From: Pseudomonas veronii
Lineage (GTDB): Bacteria > Pseudomonadota > Gammaproteobacteria > Pseudomonadales > Pseudomonadaceae
Assembly: GCF_001439695.1 (NCBI RefSeq)
Contig: NZ_JYLL01000015.1
Location: forward strand, 79,368 to 143,367
Length of the DNA: 64,000 nucleotides
Direction of reading: 5' to 3'
Positions within the stretch are counted from its first letter, which is position 1; each line of letters opens with the position of its first letter. The notes beneath the pieces were generated by a model, which made no database searches, was not told the origin of the DNA, and worked only from the letters and a program-made list of their open reading frames with translations. Both the position numbers and the translations under genes were made by a program. Of the stretch, positions 61,620 to 64,000 are shown piece after piece.

Positions 61620-63469
61620 GGTGAGTCGGCCGCGGGAACTGCCCCCGCAGCCGCTCGCAGAACCGTACGTGACACTCTCGCGTCATACGGCTCCCGTTAT
61701 CCAACCTTGCTGCCCGGTCACTCGCCAGTGATGAAACAGCCGGGGTACCACAGTCCGCATCTTGTCCAGCCATTGGCTAATGCGCCGCTTGCGCCTATGA
61801 AGGGCCTTGTATTTTCGTCGGGCCCAGCGTTCAAGCGCGCGGTCAATGTGCTGGAAGATGCCAAGCATGGCTGTCCGATAGAACGAGCCATAGTATTGCC
61901 ACCACCCCTGTATCACTGGATTGTAGAGCCGAGCCACGTCGACCAGCGTCACGTGGGTTTGGCGATTGAGTCGCCACCTGCGTACCGCTTGCCGCATCCG
62001 CTTTAAGGCATCCGCACTCGCTCCCGGAAGGAAGCTCGTGAAGAGCTGGTCTTGTTTGCTGAGCGCCTTCCTCGGCCTAAAGGTGAAGCCGAGGAAGGTA
62101 AAGCTCACATGCGGATAACCTGCGCGACGGTTACTGTCCTTGCAGTACACGACTTTCGATTTCTCCGGGTGCATCGTCAAGCCACAGGCAGCCAGCCGTG
62201 AAGCAATGGAGCGCATCACGTACTCCGCTTGCTTTCGACTGCGGCAGTGCACCACCGCATCATCGGCGTAGCGGGCAAACGGGCAGTTGGGGCTGGTACG
62301 TTGCATCCAGGTGTCGAAGGCATAGTGCATGAACAGATTCATCAGGAGGGGACTGAGCACTCCACCTTGCGGGGTGCCGCGTTCGCGTGGGACGCGCATG
62401 CCGTCATCCGTTTCGAACGGCGCAACCAGCCACCGCTCGATGTACAGAAGTATCCAGTCCTCCTTGATGTGCAGGCGCACCGCCTTCATCAGCAACCCAT
62501 GATTGATCTGATCGAAGGCTGCCTTGATATCAAACTCCACCACCCAGTCGTATCGCCAGCAGCGCTCACGCGTGATCGCCACCGCCTGCTTCGCTGATCG
62601 TCCCGGCCGGTACCCATAGGAGTCCGAGTGGAAGATCGAGTCCAGCTCCGGCTCGATGAGAAGCTTGACCACGGTTTGCGCGACACGATCACCAACCGTG
62701 GGCACTCCCAGCTTGCGCGTGCCTCCCGATGCCTTGGGAATTTCTACTTGCTTGACCGGAGGCGGGAAGTACGACCCCGACGACATCCGATTCCACAGCT
62801 TGTAGAGATTCTTAGACAGATCCCGCTCGAAATCGGCGATGGTTTCATCGTCGATGCCGGCAGCACCGCGGTTGGCCCTGACCTGCTGGTAGGCGTCCCA
62901 TACCGTGCGTTTCGCTATGTCATAAGGTTTCGCCGAGCTCACGCCACTCATCCCCGGAGGTTGGCAACGCTCGTCGGCCGGATAACGCCGCCCCTTCGCT
63001 CCACCTCCATTACAGAGGCTTCATCGCTACTACGGGAAGCTCCGCCCCTCGTTCCAGCATCGGTATTCTTCCTCATGGTGTTGGCCATTTGTCATTTTCC
63101 TTCGCATCTGGAACAAGGTTCTCACGTTCCGTACCAAAGCCTGTATGAAGATCATGCCGCCTATACACCGGCTGCCATCGGGTCCGTAAGCAGGTAACGC
63201 CCCGACTTGTCCTGAAGCCAGTACTCCACCTCAGTTTCGGCAGCACCTTGGGCATAACGATGCGTCATCGGACGGTTTGCTTTCGCTCATCTTCTCCATA
63301 CTCACCTGCCATCCTCAGGGATGACTTTTCCTCGGTCGCTCACCACCACACCTTTTGGATGCAGCAGCACCGGGTGGTTTGAAGTCCGCTCCTGCAAGCC
63401 GACTTCGGAAGGCCTACTTCCATCTTCGGCACAGCAGCACAGGTCATCTGACCTGTGTTCGTGACACAC
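61620..63469 (-). mobile_element. Group II intron inserted in an IS5-family transposase gene
   Basis: On the minus strand the intron runs from GTGTGTCACGAAC (5' end at 63469) to about 61620. Domain V is at 61660-61693: GAGCCGTATG, a loop, and GTACGGTTC pair into the conserved 34-nt hairpin, followed by a domain VI-like stem. It encodes one reverse transcriptase. Joining the flanks restores the transposase frame as NQYYFGM. Length about 1.85 kb, apparently complete. Confidence 0.78.
61683..62951 (-). CDS. ltrA: Group II intron reverse transcriptase/maturase
   Basis: 422 residues. Reverse transcriptase motifs: FDIKAAFDQINHGLL (140-154), RGTPQGGVLSPLLMNLF (191-207) and the catalytic YADD (228-231 in FARYADDAVVHC). 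The C-terminal part is a maturase domain X (NPVIQGWWQYYG). No HNH endonuclease follows. The stop codon (TGA) falls inside intron domain V, GWITGAV being the last residues, common in compact bacterial introns. Drives splicing and retrohoming of the surrounding intron. Confidence 0.93.
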   Translation of the reverse strand: MSGVSSAKPYDIAKRTVWDAYQQVRANRGAAGIDDETIADFERDLSKNLYKLWNRMSSGSYFPPPVKQVEIPKASGGTRKLGVPTVGDRVAQTVVKLLIEPELDSIFHSDSYGYRPGRSAKQAVAITRERCWRYDWVVEFDIKAAFDQINHGLLMKAVRLHIKEDWILLYIERWLVAPFETDDGMRVPRERGTPQGGVLSPLLMNLFMHYAFDTWMQRTSPNCPFARYADDAVVHCRSRKQAEYVMRSIASRLAACGLTMHPEKSKVVYCKDSNRRAGYPHVSFTFLGFTFRPRKALSKQDQLFTSFLPGASADALKRMRQAVRRWRLNRQTHVTLVDVARLYNPVIQGWWQYYGSFYRTAMLGIFQHIDRALERWARRKYKALHRRKRRISQWLDKMRTVVPRLFHHWRVTGQQGWITGAV

Positions 63470-63981
63470 AATACTGGTTTCCCTTCTTGGTCTGGTGCAT
63501 TTCCGGGTCGCGCTTGCCGTCCTTGTTCTTGGTCGAACTGGGCGCATTGATCAGCGTTGCATCGACGATGGTGCCCTGGCGCAGCGACAGGCCGCGGTCG
63601 CCCAGAGCCATTGATGACAGCGAGGATGCCGGCCGCCAGCTCGTGTTTCTCCAGCAAGCGGCGGAAGTTGAGAATGGTGGTTTCGTCGGGGATGCGCTCC
63701 AGGTTCAGCCCGGCAAACTGGCGCAGGATCGTGGTTTCGTACAGCGCTTCCTCCATCGCTGGATCGCTGTAGCCGAACCAGTTCTGCAGCAGATGCACAC
63801 GCAGCATCGCCATCAACGGGTAGGCCGGACGGCCACCTTCACCCTTCGGATAATGTGGCTCGATCAAAGCAATCAAGCCCTTCCACGGCACCACCCGATC
63901 CATCTCGATCAGGAACAACTCCTTGCGGGTTTGCTTGCGCTTGCCAGCGTACTCGGCGTCGGCGAAGGTCATCTGCTTCAT
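63470..63981 (-). pseudogene. IS5-family transposase, 5' part (intron-split and frameshifted)
   Basis: Starts MKQMTFADAEYAGKRKQTRK at 63981, the standard IS5-group N-terminus, with GGRPAYPLMAMLRVHLLQNW and the first DDE-domain residues. At about 63605-63612 two bases are missing after the ING codons, breaking the frame; in the other frame GTIVDATLINAPSSTKNKDG and NQY continue. The group II intron then interrupts after AACCAGTATT. Only 9 bp (61611-61619) of the 3' exon remain before another intron fragment. The rest of the IS is lost or beyond the window. Confidence 0.85.
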
Positions 63982-64000
63982 CGGGAAACTCGGTGGGTGG

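Noticed and set aside
61482..62006. Plus-strand open frame across the intron end
   Set aside because: It is antisense to domain V and the reverse transcriptase C-terminus and has no recognisable motif.
63600..63615. Programmed frameshift for the IS5 transposase
   Set aside because: No slippery A or T run at the site and the change is a net two-base loss relative to the conserved reading; simple mutation fits better.

Overview
The window is chromosomal DNA of a Pseudomonas, most likely the P. fluorescens group. High GC, dense REP/REPIN palindromes between genes, and gene order support this. Neighbour sets such as gdhA, ettA, morA-glyA, cstA-ybdD-cobW, a MapZ-like PilZ gene, radA, a periplasmic catalase, mscL, fpr, an orphan luxR and rlmG recur together in pseudomonads. 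Positions 1-56677 are mostly ordinary core or near-core genes. No rRNA, tRNA or CRISPR array was seen.

Layout: 1-8326 holds a Lon-like ATPase (cut by the window edge), two envelope proteins, a chorismate mutase, a lipoprotein, a Gre-like factor, gdhA and ettA. 8573-18085 has a c-di-GMP theme (morA, a PilZ receptor) around glyA and a cstA-ybdD-cobW cluster. 18139-25701 has radA, an ankyrin protein, catalase, mscL, fpr, a LasR-like LuxR solo and rlmG. 25771-28399 is a cyanide-insensitive oxidase operon (cioAB plus DUF2474) with a perfect ANR/FNR box upstream. 28717-33044 contains transport genes and trmA, followed by a DUF4160/DUF2442 pair. 34187-39737 is a quinate/shikimate catabolic cluster. 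39739-56677 carries transporters, hydrolases, a GNAT, a deacetylase-like enzyme, a flavoprotein, an RNA helicase, an Lrp regulator, nucleases and membrane proteins. It is interrupted by a 1.6-kb islet (50872-52504) lying between two identical 157-bp repeats.

From about 56770 to the right edge the DNA is accessory. The most interesting locus is 57137-60458, three co-directional genes: a cyclic-nucleotide-binding/TIR-like effector, a tandem class III nucleotide cyclase, and an E2 (ubiquitin-conjugating-like) protein with a Cys-rich tail. Cyclase plus cNMP-binding TIR effector is the Pycsar anti-phage layout. A translationally coupled E2 is a CBASS-like accessory and, to my knowledge, not a standard Pycsar part. 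The cyclase looks like a one-chain pseudo-heterodimer: the second domain carries the metal aspartates and the first carries the transition-state Asn. Infection would be expected to trigger a cyclic mononucleotide that activates a TIR NADase, with the E2 tuning the cyclase or effector.

Downstream is a mobile-element graveyard: a small ribbon-helix-helix-like gene, a DUF499 ATPase pseudogene that has lost its P-loop (a relic of another defence system), a 5' fragment of one group II intron, and a complete second group II intron with its reverse transcriptase. The intron sequences sit 9 nt apart in an IS5-family transposase pseudogene.
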